Below, one piece after another: positions 8,507 to 18,130 of a stretch of DNA of 64,000 bases. The notes beneath the pieces were generated by a model. It had not been told where the DNA came from. It did no database searches and worked only from the letters and a program-made list of their open reading frames with translations. This stretch comes from Pseudomonadota bacterium (GTDB taxonomy: Bacteria > Pseudomonadota > Gammaproteobacteria > Burkholderiales > JABEVD01). Numbering within the stretch: position 1 is the first letter of the stretch; the number at the start of each line of letters is the position of its first letter. The position numbers and the translations under genes are program-made. The stretch lies in NCBI GenBank assembly GCA_021848825.1, contig JAJZTQ010000009.1, positions 1-64,000 of the forward strand, written 5' to 3'.

Positions 8507-9254
8507 CGGGAGGCTCCGCTTCCAGTCCCGCCCATTTCATCAATGACGCCACTTCTTCCTCCGAAAGCTCCAGAAGCATGCCCCGCTTCAGCCGGGAAGG
8601 AAGAATGATCGGGCCGAATCTCGTCCTGATCAGCCGGCTCACGGTGAGGCCTAGCGATTCGAAAAGCCTTCTGACGACCCTGTTTCTTCCCTCCTTGAGC
8701 ATCACCCTGTACCAGTGATTCGCCCCTTCTCCCCCCTCGTCGGAGAAGGCTTCGAATTTCGCTCGTCCGTCTTCGAGTTCCACGCCAGAGAGCAGCATTT
8801 TCGCCTGGTCAAGGCTCACCCTGCCCAGGATCCTGACCGAATATTCCCGCTCCACCTCGAATCCGGGATGCATCAGCCTGTTGGCGAGCTCGCCGGAAGT
8901 CGTGAATATCAGAAGCCCGCTGGTGTTGTAGTCCAGCCTTCCTATCGATATCCATTTCGAGGAGCGCATCCTGGGCAATTTTTCGAAAACGCTCGCGCGC
9001 TTCTCGGGATCGTCCTGGCTGACGATCTCCCCTTCCTGCTTGTGATAGAGCATCACCCTCGGAAGGCGGGGCGTGAACTTCAGCTTGATGATGCGCCCCT
9101 CGAACCTGATCATGTCCTCTGGCCCGACGCGCAACCCGACTTCGGCAGGCTTGCCGTTCACCGTCACCCGCCCGGAAGCGATGGCTTCCTCCATGGCCCG
9201 GCGGGAGCCGAGGCCTGAATGGGCGAGCATCTTGTGCAGCTTCTGTTTTTCCAT
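8484..9254 (-). CDS. rluB: rRNA pseudouridine synthase, RsuA/RluB family
   Basis: The 256-aa protein has an N-terminal S4 RNA-binding domain (residues 3-50) and the catalytic aspartate D108 in the family motif GRLDYNTSGLL. It makes pseudouridine in rRNA. The length and sequence look most like RluB (23S rRNA), though RluE/RsuA cannot be excluded. It is the last gene of a minus-strand run (pagL-dnaX-ybaB-recR-rluB), 1 bp after recR. Confidence 0.88.
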   Translation of the reverse strand: MEKQKLHKMLAHSGLGSRRAMEEAIASGRVTVNGKPAEVGLRVGPEDMIRFEGRIIKLKFTPRLPRVMLYHKQEGEIVSQDDPEKRASVFEKLPRMRSSKWISIGRLDYNTSGLLIFTTSGELANRLMHPGFEVEREYSVRILGRVSLDQAKMLLSGVELEDGRAKFEAFSDEGGEGANHWYRVMLKEGRNRVVRRLFESLGLTVSRLIRTRFGPIILPSRLKRGMLLELSEEEVASLMKWAGLEAEPPVRKPARR

Positions 9255-9255
9255 C

Positions 9256-9846
9256 TCAGACCTGTCTGCGCTCGAAGACGGCCTGGGCGAGCGTGCCCGA
9301 GTCGACGTGCTCGAGTTCCCCTCCGACTGGAACGCCTCTCGCTATCCTCGAAATTCTGATATCGCTTTCCTTCAGCAGTTCGCCGATGTAATGCGCTGTC
9401 GCCTCGCCTTCGACGGTGAAATTCGTGGCGAGGATCACTTCCTTGACGACGCCGTCCCGAGCCCGCTTCAGGAAACGATCAAGATGGATTTCCCTGGGCC
9501 CTATCCCGTCGAGCGGCGAGATTCTCCCCATCAGGACAAAATAGAGCCCGCTGTAGCATTGCGCCTGCTCCATCATCAGGAGATCCTGGGGCATTTCGAC
9601 CACGCACAAAACGGAATGATCCCGCGATGAAGATCTGCAGAGCCCGCATATTTCCTCTTCGGTGAAGCTGTTGCATTTGCCGCAGTGCCTGAGCTTCTCG
9701 ATGGAGCGGTTGAGCGCAGCAGCAAGCCGCGATGCGCCGGCATGATCGTGCTGAAGCAGATGATAGGCCATTCTCTGGGCGGATTTCGGCCCTATCCCAG
9801 GCAGGCAGCGAAGCGACTCGATCAGCTCCTCCAGTGGCGATTTCAT
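9256..9846 (-). CDS. recR: Recombination mediator RecR
   Basis: The 196-aa protein has an N-terminal helix-hairpin-helix ([16 protein letters not shown]), a four-cysteine zinc finger (C55, C58, C67, C70) and a Toprim domain ending in [12 protein letters not shown]. It helps load RecA at gaps together with RecO (and RecF). The dnaX-ybaB-recR order is widely conserved in proteobacteria. Confidence 0.96.
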   Translation of the reverse strand: MKSPLEELIESLRCLPGIGPKSAQRMAYHLLQHDHAGASRLAAALNRSIEKLRHCGKCNSFTEEEICGLCRSSSRDHSVLCVVEMPQDLLMMEQAQCYSGLYFVLMGRISPLDGIGPREIHLDRFLKRARDGVVKEVILATNFTVEGEATAHYIGELLKESDIRISRIARGVPVGGELEHVDSGTLAQAVFERRQV

Positions 9847-9847
9847 T

Positions 9848-10162
9848 TCAGAACGGCAGCTTGAATCCCGGAGGAAGTCCCAGCCCGCCCATTTTCTCCT
9901 GGATGGCCGCTTCCACCCGCCTGTTCGTGTCGTTGATCGCCGCTGCGATCAGGTCCTCGAGCATTTCCCGATCGTCGTTCATCAGCGAAGGATCGATCGA
10001 GACCCTTTTCACCGCATGATGGCAGGTCATCACGATCTTCACGAGCCCCGCTCCCGCCTGCCCTTCGACTTCCACATTGCCCAGCTCTTCCTGCATCCGC
10101 TTCATGTTTTCCTGCATCTGCTGGGCCTGCTTCATCATGTTTGCCAAGCCGCCTTTCATCAT
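9848..10162 (-). CDS. ybaB: YbaB/EbfC family nucleoid-associated protein
   Basis: The 104-aa protein has the Met/Gln-rich start ([20 protein letters not shown]) and the motif [12 protein letters not shown] typical of YbaB/EbfC, a small dimeric DNA-binding protein. It lies 1 bp from recR and 9 bp from dnaX, the conserved arrangement. Confidence 0.95.
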   Translation of the reverse strand: MMKGGLANMMKQAQQMQENMKRMQEELGNVEVEGQAGAGLVKIVMTCHHAVKRVSIDPSLMNDDREMLEDLIAAAINDTNRRVEAAIQEKMGGLGLPPGFKLPF

Positions 10163-10171
10163 TTCCTTCTC

Positions 10172-11731
10172 CTAGATCGGTTTGATCGAAGATTCGATCA
10201 GTTTAGCGTCGTAATTGTCGACCAGATTGCGGACGACCGGATCCTGCTCGATAGCGGCGACCGCCTCCATCTGGCGTTCCTGCTTCCTCTCGTCTTCCAG
10301 CTTGGCAGGCGTCGTTCCCTCCCCAACCGAGAAGGCCGCTTCGACTTTCCTGCCGAGATGGTCAGAAAGCGCAGTTTTCACCCTGTCCCCGTATTCCATC
10401 AGATGCCTGTGTTCCTGGGGCACTGCGAATTCGAACCTGCTCTCGTCAAAAGACTTCAATGCACAATGCATCGCCAGCATCTTCGCCATGCCGCTCAGAT
10501 TGAGCTTTCCGGAAACGGAAACCCAGTCGAAGCCTTCTGCCGAAGGCGATTCCCTCACTTCAGGCTTGGCCTCCTTCAATTCAGGCTTGGCTTGCCTCAC
10601 TTCAGGCTCGACCTTTCTCGCCTCCTTCCGAACGGGCTTTTCAGATTCGCCTGCAGGCATGAAAGCGAGCATCCTGAGCAGCGTCATCGAGAAGCCGGAA
10701 AATTCGTCAGGCGCGAGAAAGAGTTCGTTCCTGCCATGGTTCGCGATCTGGTAAAAGAGCTGGATCTCCTCCGGATCGAACCTTGAGGCCAATTGCGTCA
10801 ACCTTTCCTTCTCGATGTCTTCCTCGAGCGCTTCCGGAACGATCTGCATGAGCGAAATCCTGTGAAGCAAAACGCCCAGATCGGAAAGCGCGACTTCGAA
10901 TTCGAGGCTCCTCTCCTCCATCGCCTCGGCGATCGAAACAAGCCTTTTCCCGTCTTTTTCGGACAATGCATCGAGGATTTCGTAAAGGTAATCTTGATCG
11001 ATCGCCCCGAGCATCCCTGCGACCATTCCGTCTTCCACTTTTCCGCCCGAATAGGCGATGGCCTGGTCCATGAGGCTCAGCGCATCCCGCATGCTCCCTC
11101 TCGCTGATTTCGCTATCCTCTGCAGGGCACGGGATTCGGAGGCCACCCCTTCCTCGACCAGGATCGACGAAAGCCTGCTCTCTATCAGCGATTCAGGGAT
11201 CTTCTTCAGATTGAACTGGAGACATCTGGAGAGAACCGTGACGGGGATCTTCTGCGGATCCGTTGTCGCGAGGATGAACTTCACATGTTCCGGCGGCTCT
11301 TCCAGGGTCTTCAGCATGGAATTGAAGGCCTTGGTGGAAAGCATGTGAACTTCGTCTATGATGTAAACCTTGAACCTTCCCGAAGTGGGAAGATATTGCG
11401 CGTTGTCCAGCACTTCGCGCATGTTGTCTATGCCCGTGTTGGAGGCCGCATCGAGCTCGAGCAGATCGACGAAGCGCCCGCTGTCTATCTCGGTGCATGC
11501 GGCGCATTTGCCGCATGGATTGGGCGTGATCCCCGTTTCGCAGTTCAACGCCTTGGCAAGTATCCGGGCGACCGTGGTCTTTCCGACCCCCCTCGTTCCA
11601 GTGAAAAGATAGGCATGATGGAGGCGCTGCTGTTCGAGCGCGTTGGAGAGCGCCTTGACGACATGCTCCTGCCCCGTCAGTTCAGCGAAGCTTTTCGGTC
11701 GCCATTTTCTGGCCAGTACCTGGGTAGTCAC
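10172..11731 (-). CDS. dnaX: DNA polymerase III subunits gamma/tau
   Basis: The 519-aa clamp-loader ATPase has Walker A GTRGVGKTT (45-53), a zinc site C64-C73-C76-C79, the DEVH Walker B and the SRC motif. It starts with GTG, 8 bp after the pagL stop, with AGGGA upstream. A charged linker around residues 370-390 is built of near-repeats of KPE(L/V)(K/R)(E/Q)A. I saw no A-rich slippery heptamer in the linker, so a separate gamma made by frameshifting is not evident. It is the core gene of the minus-strand operon. Confidence 0.95.
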   Translation of the reverse strand: MTTQVLARKWRPKSFAELTGQEHVVKALSNALEQQRLHHAYLFTGTRGVGKTTVARILAKALNCETGITPNPCGKCAACTEIDSGRFVDLLELDAASNTGIDNMREVLDNAQYLPTSGRFKVYIIDEVHMLSTKAFNSMLKTLEEPPEHVKFILATTDPQKIPVTVLSRCLQFNLKKIPESLIESRLSSILVEEGVASESRALQRIAKSARGSMRDALSLMDQAIAYSGGKVEDGMVAGMLGAIDQDYLYEILDALSEKDGKRLVSIAEAMEERSLEFEVALSDLGVLLHRISLMQIVPEALEEDIEKERLTQLASRFDPEEIQLFYQIANHGRNELFLAPDEFSGFSMTLLRMLAFMPAGESEKPVRKEARKVEPEVRQAKPELKEAKPEVRESPSAEGFDWVSVSGKLNLSGMAKMLAMHCALKSFDESRFEFAVPQEHRHLMEYGDRVKTALSDHLGRKVEAAFSVGEGTTPAKLEDERKQERQMEAVAAIEQDPVVRNLVDNYDAKLIESSIKPI

Positions 11732-11739
11732 CAGGGTCC

Positions 11740-12264
11740 CTAAAAATGGTATTCGAAGCGAATCTGGTTGAAATTGATGCCCTGGTTCGGCTCCTTGATG
11801 CTCCCGTTCGAGAGGTGCTGGAAGCGGTATTCCAGATCGTATCTTCCGTTCTTCCCGAAGCGAAAGCCTGTCCCCACATGGTCCCCGAACTGATAGGCCG
11901 TGCTGAATTTCCTGTCGGCATTGATGTATGTCCGGGAAATCAGGTGAAATCCCACTGCAGCCTCGACATAGGGAGAAAACCCGTAAATGCTGTCGCGCTC
12001 GTAGCGGAAGACCGGGGTGAGACCGAAGTCAGTGATGTTCTGGTTGTCCCCGATCTGGGCATGCCCGCGCCATTCTCCAACCGACGCGTCCCAATACCCG
12101 CCGAGATGCCATGCCCCGTTGTCGAACCATCTCTTGTGCCAGTCCCACTGGACGCCTACCCGCATCATGTCGGTCCCCATGCCGTTTCCGGCCTCGACCG
12201 AGACGCCGTCTATGGCAAAGGCTGCCGTTGGAAAGAGCAGAGACAAAAACAGGATCTTTTTCAT
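11740..12264 (-). CDS. pagL: PagL-like lipid A 3-O-deacylase, outer membrane
   Basis: The 174-aa precursor has a signal peptide (cut after AFA, residue 17) and then amphipathic strands ending in a C-terminal phenylalanine, as for an eight-strand outer-membrane barrel. The late motif FQHLSNGSI contains the His-x-Ser pair (H150, S152) used by PagL to remove the 3-O acyl chain of lipid A. The start at 12264 has GGAAG upstream. It lies between the 4.5S RNA and dnaX, with only 8 bp to dnaX, so it appears to be inserted into an otherwise conserved replication/repair locus and may be co-transcribed with it. Confidence 0.82.
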   Translation of the reverse strand: MKKILFLSLLFPTAAFAIDGVSVEAGNGMGTDMMRVGVQWDWHKRWFDNGAWHLGGYWDASVGEWRGHAQIGDNQNITDFGLTPVFRYERDSIYGFSPYVEAAVGFHLISRTYINADRKFSTAYQFGDHVGTGFRFGKNGRYDLEYRFQHLSNGSIKEPNQGINFNQIRFEYHF

Positions 12265-12284
12265 ATGTCTTCCGGAATAAGGGC

Positions 12285-12380
12285 GGCGAGCCCGACCCCC
12301 GGCACTTGCATAGAGTAGCTGTGGCTGCTTCCTTCCGGACCTGACCAGGTTCACTACCGTACAATGCGGGGAGACCCGCC
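12285..12380 (-). ncRNA. ffs: 4.5S RNA of the signal recognition particle
   Basis: The minus strand carries the highly conserved SRP domain IV core: CAGGTCCGGAAGGAAGCAGC lies within 12325-12350, flanked by complementary arms, and the predicted ends (GGCG... and ...CGCC) pair to close a rod of about 96 nt. It binds Ffh to target membrane proteins. The place upstream of dnaX is common in proteobacteria. The exact ends are my estimate from pairing. Confidence 0.95.
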
Positions 12381-12392
12381 ATGGAAAAAGGA

Positions 12393-13877
12393 TTATACCA
12401 AACTTTTCCATTTGACCGGGCCACTCTTGTGCACGGATTCGCCATGGCAATCGACCGCTACCGTGACGGGCATTTCCTCGACTTCGAATTCGTAGATCGC
12501 CTCCATCCCGAGATCCTCGAATGCAACGACTCTTGCCTTCCTGATCGCGCGCGAAACCAGATAGGCCGCTCCGCCCACGGCGATCAGATAGACCGATCCG
12601 TGCTTCCTGATCGACTCGATCGCATCGTCTCCCCTCTCCGCTTTCCCTATCATGCCGAGAAGCCCGAGCTCGAGCATCATGTCCGTATACCTGTCCATCC
12701 TGGTCGCAGTGGTCGGCCCTGCAGGCCCGACCGCCTCAGTCCCAACGGGATCGACCGGGCCGACATAATAGATGAATTTTCCCTCGAATTCGACAGGCAG
12801 CTTTTCCCCCCTCGCCATCATCTCGGCTATCCGCCTGTGCGCGGCATCCCGCCCGGTCAGGAGCTTACCCGAAACAAGAAGCGGCTCGCCCGGTTTCCAG
12901 GAAGCAATCTCCTTCCTGGTGACGGTATCGAGATTCACGCGTCTCGCGGAAAAATCGGCATGCCATTCTATTTCCGGCCAGTCCGAAACCTTGGGCACGG
13001 GAAGATGGAAAGGGCCCGAGCCGTCGAGGACGAAATGAGCATGCCTGGTCGCCGCGCAATTGGGGATCAGGCCCACAGGGAGCGATGCGGCATGGGTGGG
13101 ATAATCGAGGATCTTGACATCCAGCACGGTATGAAGCCCGCCCAGGCCCTGTGCGCCTATGCCGAGCGCATTGACCCTGTCGTATATCGCCATCCTCATC
13201 TCCTCGATCCTGTCGTTCGGCCCTCTTGCCTTCAGCTCGTGCATGTCCAAAGGCTCGAAAAGCGCCTCCTTGGCAAGCAGCATGGCCTTCTCCGCAGTTC
13301 CTCCTATGCCTATCCCGAGCATGCCCGGAGGACACCATCCCGCCCCCATCTTGTCCACGGCGTCGACCACCCATTCCACGATGTCCTCGTTGGGATTCAG
13401 CATGGCAAGTGCCGCCTTGTTTTCGGACCCCCCTCCCTTTGCCGCCACTTTCACTTCGACCTTGCTTCCCGGCACGATTTCCATGTGGATCACTGCGGGA
13501 CTGTTGTCCCTGGTGTTGATCCTCTTTCCCGCAGGGTCGGAAACGATGGAACTCCTGAGGGGATTCTGCGGATCCCTGTAGGCGATCCTCACCGCCTCGT
13601 TCACCATTTCGGATGGGCTTCTGCTCGAATCCCATCTCGCATCCATGCCAATCTTCAGGAAGACGACGACGATCCCGGTATCCTGGCAGATCGGCCTGTG
13701 ATGCTCCGCGCAAAGCCTCGAATTGGTCAGGATCTGCGCTATCGCATCCTTCGCTGCTGGAGATTTTTCGAGCGCATAGGCTTCCCCCATCGCCTTCACG
13801 AAATCCAGTCCATGGTAATAGGAGATATGCTGAAGCGCGGATGCGATGCTTTCTATGAAATCTGCTTCCCTGATCAT
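12393..13877 (-). CDS. fumA: Class I (Fe-S) fumarate hydratase
   Basis: The 494-aa protein joins the alpha and beta parts of class I hydrolyases in one chain. Three cysteines suited to a 4Fe-4S cluster are in [16 protein letters not shown] and [11 protein letters not shown]. It interconverts fumarate and malate in the citric acid cycle. Class I enzymes are oxygen-sensitive (family knowledge). L(+)-tartrate dehydratase is a relative, but the fused form and length fit fumarase. It is divergent from acs, and its stop is about 12 bp from the 5' end of the 4.5S RNA. Confidence 0.9.
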   Translation of the reverse strand: MIREADFIESIASALQHISYYHGLDFVKAMGEAYALEKSPAAKDAIAQILTNSRLCAEHHRPICQDTGIVVVFLKIGMDARWDSSRSPSEMVNEAVRIAYRDPQNPLRSSIVSDPAGKRINTRDNSPAVIHMEIVPGSKVEVKVAAKGGGSENKAALAMLNPNEDIVEWVVDAVDKMGAGWCPPGMLGIGIGGTAEKAMLLAKEALFEPLDMHELKARGPNDRIEEMRMAIYDRVNALGIGAQGLGGLHTVLDVKILDYPTHAASLPVGLIPNCAATRHAHFVLDGSGPFHLPVPKVSDWPEIEWHADFSARRVNLDTVTRKEIASWKPGEPLLVSGKLLTGRDAAHRRIAEMMARGEKLPVEFEGKFIYYVGPVDPVGTEAVGPAGPTTATRMDRYTDMMLELGLLGMIGKAERGDDAIESIRKHGSVYLIAVGGAAYLVSRAIRKARVVAFEDLGMEAIYEFEVEEMPVTVAVDCHGESVHKSGPVKWKSLV

Positions 13878-13909
13878 TTTTCAACCTGAAATTGAATTTG
13901 CCTTTGCAT

Positions 13910-13915
13910 TATAAT
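13910..13915 (+). promoter_or_regulatory. Likely -10 element of acs
   Basis: A perfect TATAAT lies 28 bp before the acs start codon in the 65-bp gap between the divergent fumarase and acs genes. The match to a -35 hexamer at 17 bp is poor, so an activator may be needed (inference). Confidence 0.4.
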
Positions 13916-13942
13916 CCCCCTGTCTATCCCATGGAGAAGCGA

Positions 13943-15898
13943 ATGGCCACGATCGAGTCCGTGATGCACGAAACCAGGATTTTCCCGCCGAGCGAAGCCT
14001 TCTCGGAAAATGCGAACGTTTCAGGCATGGCAGCCTACAGGGCGCTTTGCCAGGAGGCGGAAAAAGATTACGAGGGATACTGGGGAAGGCTGGCCAGAGA
14101 GATGATCCTCTGGAAGAAGCCCTTCACCAGCGTGCTCGATGACGGGGAAGCGCCTTTCTACAAATGGTTCGCCGATGGCGAGCTCAATGCTTCCTACAAT
14201 TGCCTCGACCGCCATCTCGAGGAAAGACCGGAAAAAACCGCGATCATTTTCGAGTCCGACGAAGGCGAAGTCACTAAGGTCACATACAGGGAACTCCATG
14301 CTTCCGTCTGCAAAATGGCGAACGGGCTGAAATCGATAGGCATCGCAAAAGGCGACAGGGTAGTCGTCTACATGCCGATGAGCATAGAAGCGGTCGTGGC
14401 GATGCAGGCCTGCGCCAGGATAGGCGCGATCCATTCCGTCGTGTTCGGAGGCTTCTCGGCCAAGAGTCTGCACGAGCGGATAGACGATGCGGGCGCGAAG
14501 GCCGTGATCACTGCCGATGCGGGGATGAGGGGAGGACGCGCGGTTCATCTCAAGGATGCAGTCGACGAAGCACTTGCCATGGGCGCGGATTCGATCGAGA
14601 AAGTGATCGTCTACAGGCGGACAGGTTCAGCGGTTTCATGGAACGGAACAAGGGACATCTGGTGGCATGAGCTGATATCGGGCAGGGAAGCTTCATGCGA
14701 ACCCGAATGGGTGAATGCCGAGCATCCCCTCTTCATCCTCTATACTTCAGGCTCGACCGGAAAGCCGAAAGGGGTTCAGCATTCCACAGGAGGCTATCTT
14801 CTCGGGGCGATGCTCACCATGAAGTGGGTTTTCGACCACAAGGATACCGACATTTTCTGGTGCACGGCCGATGTCGGCTGGATCACGGGGCATTCCTATG
14901 TCGCCTACGGTCCGCTCGCGGCGGGCTCCACCCAGATGATCTTCGAAGGCGTTCCGACCTACCCCGATGCAGGGCGTTTCTGGAAGATCATCCAGGACCA
15001 CAGGGTCACGACATTCTATACCGCCCCCACGGCGATCCGGTCCCTCATCAAGCTGGGTTCAGACCTCCCCAAGCAGTACGACCTCTCTTCGCTCAGGCTC
15101 CTGGGCTCAGTCGGCGAACCCATCAATCCTGAAGCTTGGATGTGGTATTTCGAAACCGTCGGGGGGGGACGCTGCCCGCTGGTCGACACCTGGTGGCAGA
15201 CCGAAACGGGAAGCCACATGATCGCGCCCCTGCCCGGCGCTGCCGCCCTGAAACCGGGCTCATGCACCTTTCCCGTTCCAGGCATAGAGGCGGCCATCGT
15301 CGACGAGGCAGGGCACGACGTCGAGCCCGGAAAGGGTGGGTTCCTCGTCATCAAGAAACCCTTCCCCTCCCAGCTCAGGACCCTCTGGAATGACCCGGAT
15401 CGCTTCAGGCATGCCTATTTCCCTGAAGAGATGGGCGGGAAATACTATCTCTCAGGGGATTCGGCGAATCGGGATGCGCAAGGCTATTTCTGGATCATGG
15501 GCAGGATAGACGATGTGCTCAACGTTTCGGGGCACAGGCTTGGAACCATGGAAATAGAATCAGCCCTCGTCGCCAATCCGCTCGTGGCCGAAGCGGCAGT
15601 CGTGGGAAAACCGCATGACATCAAGGGAGAAGCGATCGTCGCCTTCGTCGTATTGAAGGGATCCCGGCCTGAAAATGCAAGGGAAATGGCGTCGACGCTG
15701 CGCGACTGGGTCGCAAAGGAGATCGGCCCCATCGCCAGGCCGGACGACATCCGGTTCGGCGAGAATCTGCCCAAGACAAGATCCGGAAAGATCATGAGGC
15801 GGCTTTTGAGGACACTCGCGCGCGGAGAGGAAATCACCCAGGATGTCTCGACCCTTGAAAATCCCGCGATCCTCGACCAACTGAAACAGGCCACATGA
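13943..15898 (+). CDS. acs: Acetyl-CoA synthetase
   Basis: The 651-aa protein is the standard length for Acs and activates acetate to acetyl-CoA through acetyl-AMP. The AMP-binding loop [11 protein letters not shown] begins at residue 267. TWWQTETG and the C-terminal [11 protein letters not shown] follow, with the acetylatable lysine near K616. The start at 13943 has GGAG seven bases upstream. The last 40 bp of the gene are partly duplicated 94 bp downstream. It is divergent from fumarase. Confidence 0.96.
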   Translation: MATIESVMHETRIFPPSEAFSENANVSGMAAYRALCQEAEKDYEGYWGRLAREMILWKKPFTSVLDDGEAPFYKWFADGELNASYNCLDRHLEERPEKTAIIFESDEGEVTKVTYRELHASVCKMANGLKSIGIAKGDRVVVYMPMSIEAVVAMQACARIGAIHSVVFGGFSAKSLHERIDDAGAKAVITADAGMRGGRAVHLKDAVDEALAMGADSIEKVIVYRRTGSAVSWNGTRDIWWHELISGREASCEPEWVNAEHPLFILYTSGSTGKPKGVQHSTGGYLLGAMLTMKWVFDHKDTDIFWCTADVGWITGHSYVAYGPLAAGSTQMIFEGVPTYPDAGRFWKIIQDHRVTTFYTAPTAIRSLIKLGSDLPKQYDLSSLRLLGSVGEPINPEAWMWYFETVGGGRCPLVDTWWQTETGSHMIAPLPGAAALKPGSCTFPVPGIEAAIVDEAGHDVEPGKGGFLVIKKPFPSQLRTLWNDPDRFRHAYFPEEMGGKYYLSGDSANRDAQGYFWIMGRIDDVLNVSGHRLGTMEIESALVANPLVAEAAVVGKPHDIKGEAIVAFVVLKGSRPENAREMASTLRDWVAKEIGPIARPDDIRFGENLPKTRSGKIMRRLLRTLARGEEITQDVSTLENPAILDQLKQAT

Positions 15899-15995
15899 AA
15901 CGCCGCTCGCAGGATTTCGGCGAAGGCTAACCTTCAGGTTATGCCGGAACCAAAATCCCGCGATCCTCGACCAACTGAAACAAGCCATGTGAAAC
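15858..15995 (+). repeat. Partial duplication of the acs 3' end (two 44-bp direct repeats)
   Basis: A 44-bp block ending the acs gene (15858-15901) recurs at 15952-15995 with three mismatches. Fifty bases of unrelated sequence lie between. The second copy runs into the ribosome site of the next gene. It looks like a relic of a short tandem duplication. Confidence 0.85.
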
Positions 15996-16007
15996 AGGGA
16001 GCAGACA

Positions 16008-16424
16008 TTGGCAATCGATTACAGGGTCAATGCGCCGATAACGACAGATCAGTTCATCGAACTCTTTCGCGAATCGGGATTGGGCAAGCGCAGGCCGATC
16101 GACGATCTGCACTGCATGGAAGGCATGCTGAAGCATGCCAATCTGACGGTATCAGCCTGGGATGCGGAGAAGCTCCTGGGTATCGCGCGATCGATGACGG
16201 ACTTTCATTACGCCTGCTACCTTTCCGATCTCGCGGTCCATGAAAAATTCCAGGGAACGGGCATAGGCAGGCAGCTCCAGATCATCACCCAGGCGCAGCT
16301 CGGCCCGAAGTGCAAGCTGATTCTGGTCGCAGCACCCAATGCCGATTCCTATTACGAGCATCTCGGATACCAGCGCAACCCGAGATGCTGGGTGCTGGAA
16401 CGCTGGCGGAGCATCGATGCATGA
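16008..16424 (+). CDS. GNAT family N-acetyltransferase
   Basis: The 138-aa protein has the GNAT acetyl-CoA loop (VHEKFQGTGIGRQL, about residues 77-90) and a late YYEHLGY motif. The substrate is unknown. The start is TTG at 16008, chosen because AGGGAG lies five bases before it and the family N-terminus begins there. Its ribosome site lies at the edge of the duplicated acs tail. The stop overlaps the cupin gene start. Confidence 0.85.
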   Translation: MAIDYRVNAPITTDQFIELFRESGLGKRRPIDDLHCMEGMLKHANLTVSAWDAEKLLGIARSMTDFHYACYLSDLAVHEKFQGTGIGRQLQIITQAQLGPKCKLILVAAPNADSYYEHLGYQRNPRCWVLERWRSIDA

Positions 16425-16906
16425 ATCAGGGCATGAAAACAATACCGGTCGCAATCACGGCGCTTGACGCCGAGCCGAGAAAAAAGCCTTCGATCTATCC
16501 CGAGCCTTATGCATCGAAAATGAAGGGAAGAGAAAAAAAGCCGCTTGGCGACATTTTCGGCCTGAAGAATTTCGGGGTCAATCTGACCAGGCTGTCCCCC
16601 GGATCGATTTCGGCGCTGCGACATGCCCATTCGAGGCAGGACGAATTCATCTACATCCTCGAAGGAAACCCCACCCTCGTCACCGACGAAGGCGAAACCC
16701 TCTTGGCTGCCGGCATGTGCGCAGGATTCAGCGCGGGCTCAGGGAACGGCCATCAGCTCATCAACAAGACGGCGTCGGAAGTGCTCTACCTGGAGATGGG
16801 AGACAGGACGGCGGACGATACGGCGACTTATCCGGACGACGACCTGAGGGCCTGCATGCAGGACGGCACGTGGCTTTTCACCAGAAAGGACGGCTCCTCC
16901 TTCTAA
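16421..16906 (+). CDS. Cupin-domain protein
   Basis: The 161-aa protein has one cupin barrel. Metal-ligand-type residues are visible in SALRHAHSRQDEFIYILEG (two His, Glu) and a later GNGHQLINK. It resembles cupins annotated as putative sugar or auxin-type binding proteins, but no reaction can be assigned. It starts within the end of the GNAT gene (16421), so translation is coupled. Confidence 0.8.
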   Translation: MNQGMKTIPVAITALDAEPRKKPSIYPEPYASKMKGREKKPLGDIFGLKNFGVNLTRLSPGSISALRHAHSRQDEFIYILEGNPTLVTDEGETLLAAGMCAGFSAGSGNGHQLINKTASEVLYLEMGDRTADDTATYPDDDLRACMQDGTWLFTRKDGSSF

Positions 16907-16997
16907 CCCGAAAGTGTTCCCCCATTGAATTGAATTCACGGAGGATTTATATTTAATCCATAAATTCTACATGGGTAATGCTGACCGGGAGGGGACG

Positions 16998-17360
16998 ATG
17001 CGTGAGCGTGTATTTCTTGTTTACGAACTGATCAACAATCCAACCCCTGACCCACTCGTCATCGAGGAACTGGAATGTTATGGCCATTCCTGCGAGAGGA
17101 CGCTTGGCCTGGTCACGAAATCGCATGTCTTCTCGATATTGAAAAAGATGCAGTCAGGCGAACTGACGCCTGAAGATGTCACATCCTGGGCCAGGCGGCT
17201 CGAAGGAAGGGCGGATCTCACCTTCGAATTCGGAGAGGAAGGCGCTGTCAGGGAAGTGATATTCTGGCTTGCCAATCCGGAGATCAACTGGCCTGTGGAC
17301 GAATGCCTTTGCGACAGGATCGCAACGCTCTTCGAGCGAAGGAAATCCCCGAGGGATTGA
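16998..17360 (+). CDS. Orphan protein of unknown function
   Basis: The 120-aa soluble, acidic protein has no family I recognise. Composition is mixed alpha/beta, with a middle segment (SGELTPEDVTSWARRLEG) and a C-terminal NPEINWPVDE. The start at 16998 is preferred over ATG 16971 because GGGAGGGG lies just before it. The 90-bp gap upstream is A+T-rich and may hold a promoter. It converges with the methyltransferase gene with no gap. The shape would suit a small immunity- or antitoxin-like partner, but no toxin gene is adjacent, so this is only a thought. Confidence 0.6.
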   Translation: MRERVFLVYELINNPTPDPLVIEELECYGHSCERTLGLVTKSHVFSILKKMQSGELTPEDVTSWARRLEGRADLTFEFGEEGAVREVIFWLANPEINWPVDECLCDRIATLFERRKSPRD

Positions 17361-18071
17361 TCACATCTTCCAGAAATGGAGCTTTTTTCCTCCTGCCTCG
17401 ACGACCTCGTCTGCCTCCAAGCCGGGAACGGAAAAGCTGTTGCTGATGAAAAGCGACCCCTTCTTCATCTCGCGCCTCGCCTTCTCATAAAGCCTTGGCA
17501 TGGGAACGGGAGAAAGATAGGCATAGACATAATCGTATCCTGAAAGATCGACCTTTTCATAGTTCCCCCATTTCATCTCGCAATTGGAAAGATGAATGCA
17601 TCTCGTTTTTCCGAACAGATAGGGAAAAGGCGCGCTTTCCACGCCGACAAATCTTCCCATCGGCTTTTCTTCCGAAAGCCTCGACACCACTCCGCCAAGT
17701 CCTGAGCCCAGATCGATGAAACTGAACCCGCATTCGGGAAGGCGCCCAGCAATCTCCCTGATGACATCCCCGCCTGTGAGATAGAGCGGCACCCCCCTTT
17801 TGAAGGCATTCCAGAACACCATGCCCGTGAGGAAAAAACCGATGAGATAGAAGCGCGAATCGATGTGGAAAGAAGCGGCGATCACGACCATGGGGAAAAA
17901 GAAAAGCTGTATCGGCAGCCACCATCTTTCGAGCCTGATCGAAAACAAGGCAGCGATCAGCCCTTCGATGAAAGCAAGCGTGAGGACGGAAAAATGCCAT
18001 CTCGCCAGGAGCGGACCCAGGATCATGACGAGCGCAAGGGCTGAAATCTGGGCAATGAACGGCTTTTTCAA
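17361..18071 (-). CDS. Membrane-anchored SAM-dependent methyltransferase
   Basis: The 236-aa protein has about three N-terminal hydrophobic helices (residues 8-90), then a class I methyltransferase domain with the SAM loop DLGSGLGGVVSRL and the acidic end of strand two (VGVESAPF). The substrate is unknown; a lipid or quinone-like membrane substrate is possible (inference). The start is TTG at 18071 with a modest GGAAA upstream; a shorter start at an internal ATG would cut the first helix. It is divergent from purU. Confidence 0.7.
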   Translation of the reverse strand: MKKPFIAQISALALVMILGPLLARWHFSVLTLAFIEGLIAALFSIRLERWWLPIQLFFFPMVVIAASFHIDSRFYLIGFFLTGMVFWNAFKRGVPLYLTGGDVIREIAGRLPECGFSFIDLGSGLGGVVSRLSEEKPMGRFVGVESAPFPYLFGKTRCIHLSNCEMKWGNYEKVDLSGYDYVYAYLSPVPMPRLYEKARREMKKGSLFISNSFSVPGLEADEVVEAGGKKLHFWKM

Positions 18072-18101
18072 TCTGTTTCCGCAGGATGGATCTTGTGGAA
18101 G

Positions 18102-18107
18102 TATAAT
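18102..18107 (+). promoter_or_regulatory. Likely -10 element of purU
   Basis: A perfect TATAAT lies 24 bp before the purU start codon. The resulting leader would be only about 17 nt, with no clear ribosome site, hinting at a very short or near-leaderless mRNA. Confidence 0.35.
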
Positions 18108-18130
18108 GGCATTTTCCGATCAAGTCGCCC

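Noticed and set aside
10172..11731. Programmed frameshift in dnaX
   Set aside because: No A-rich slippery heptamer was found in the linker.
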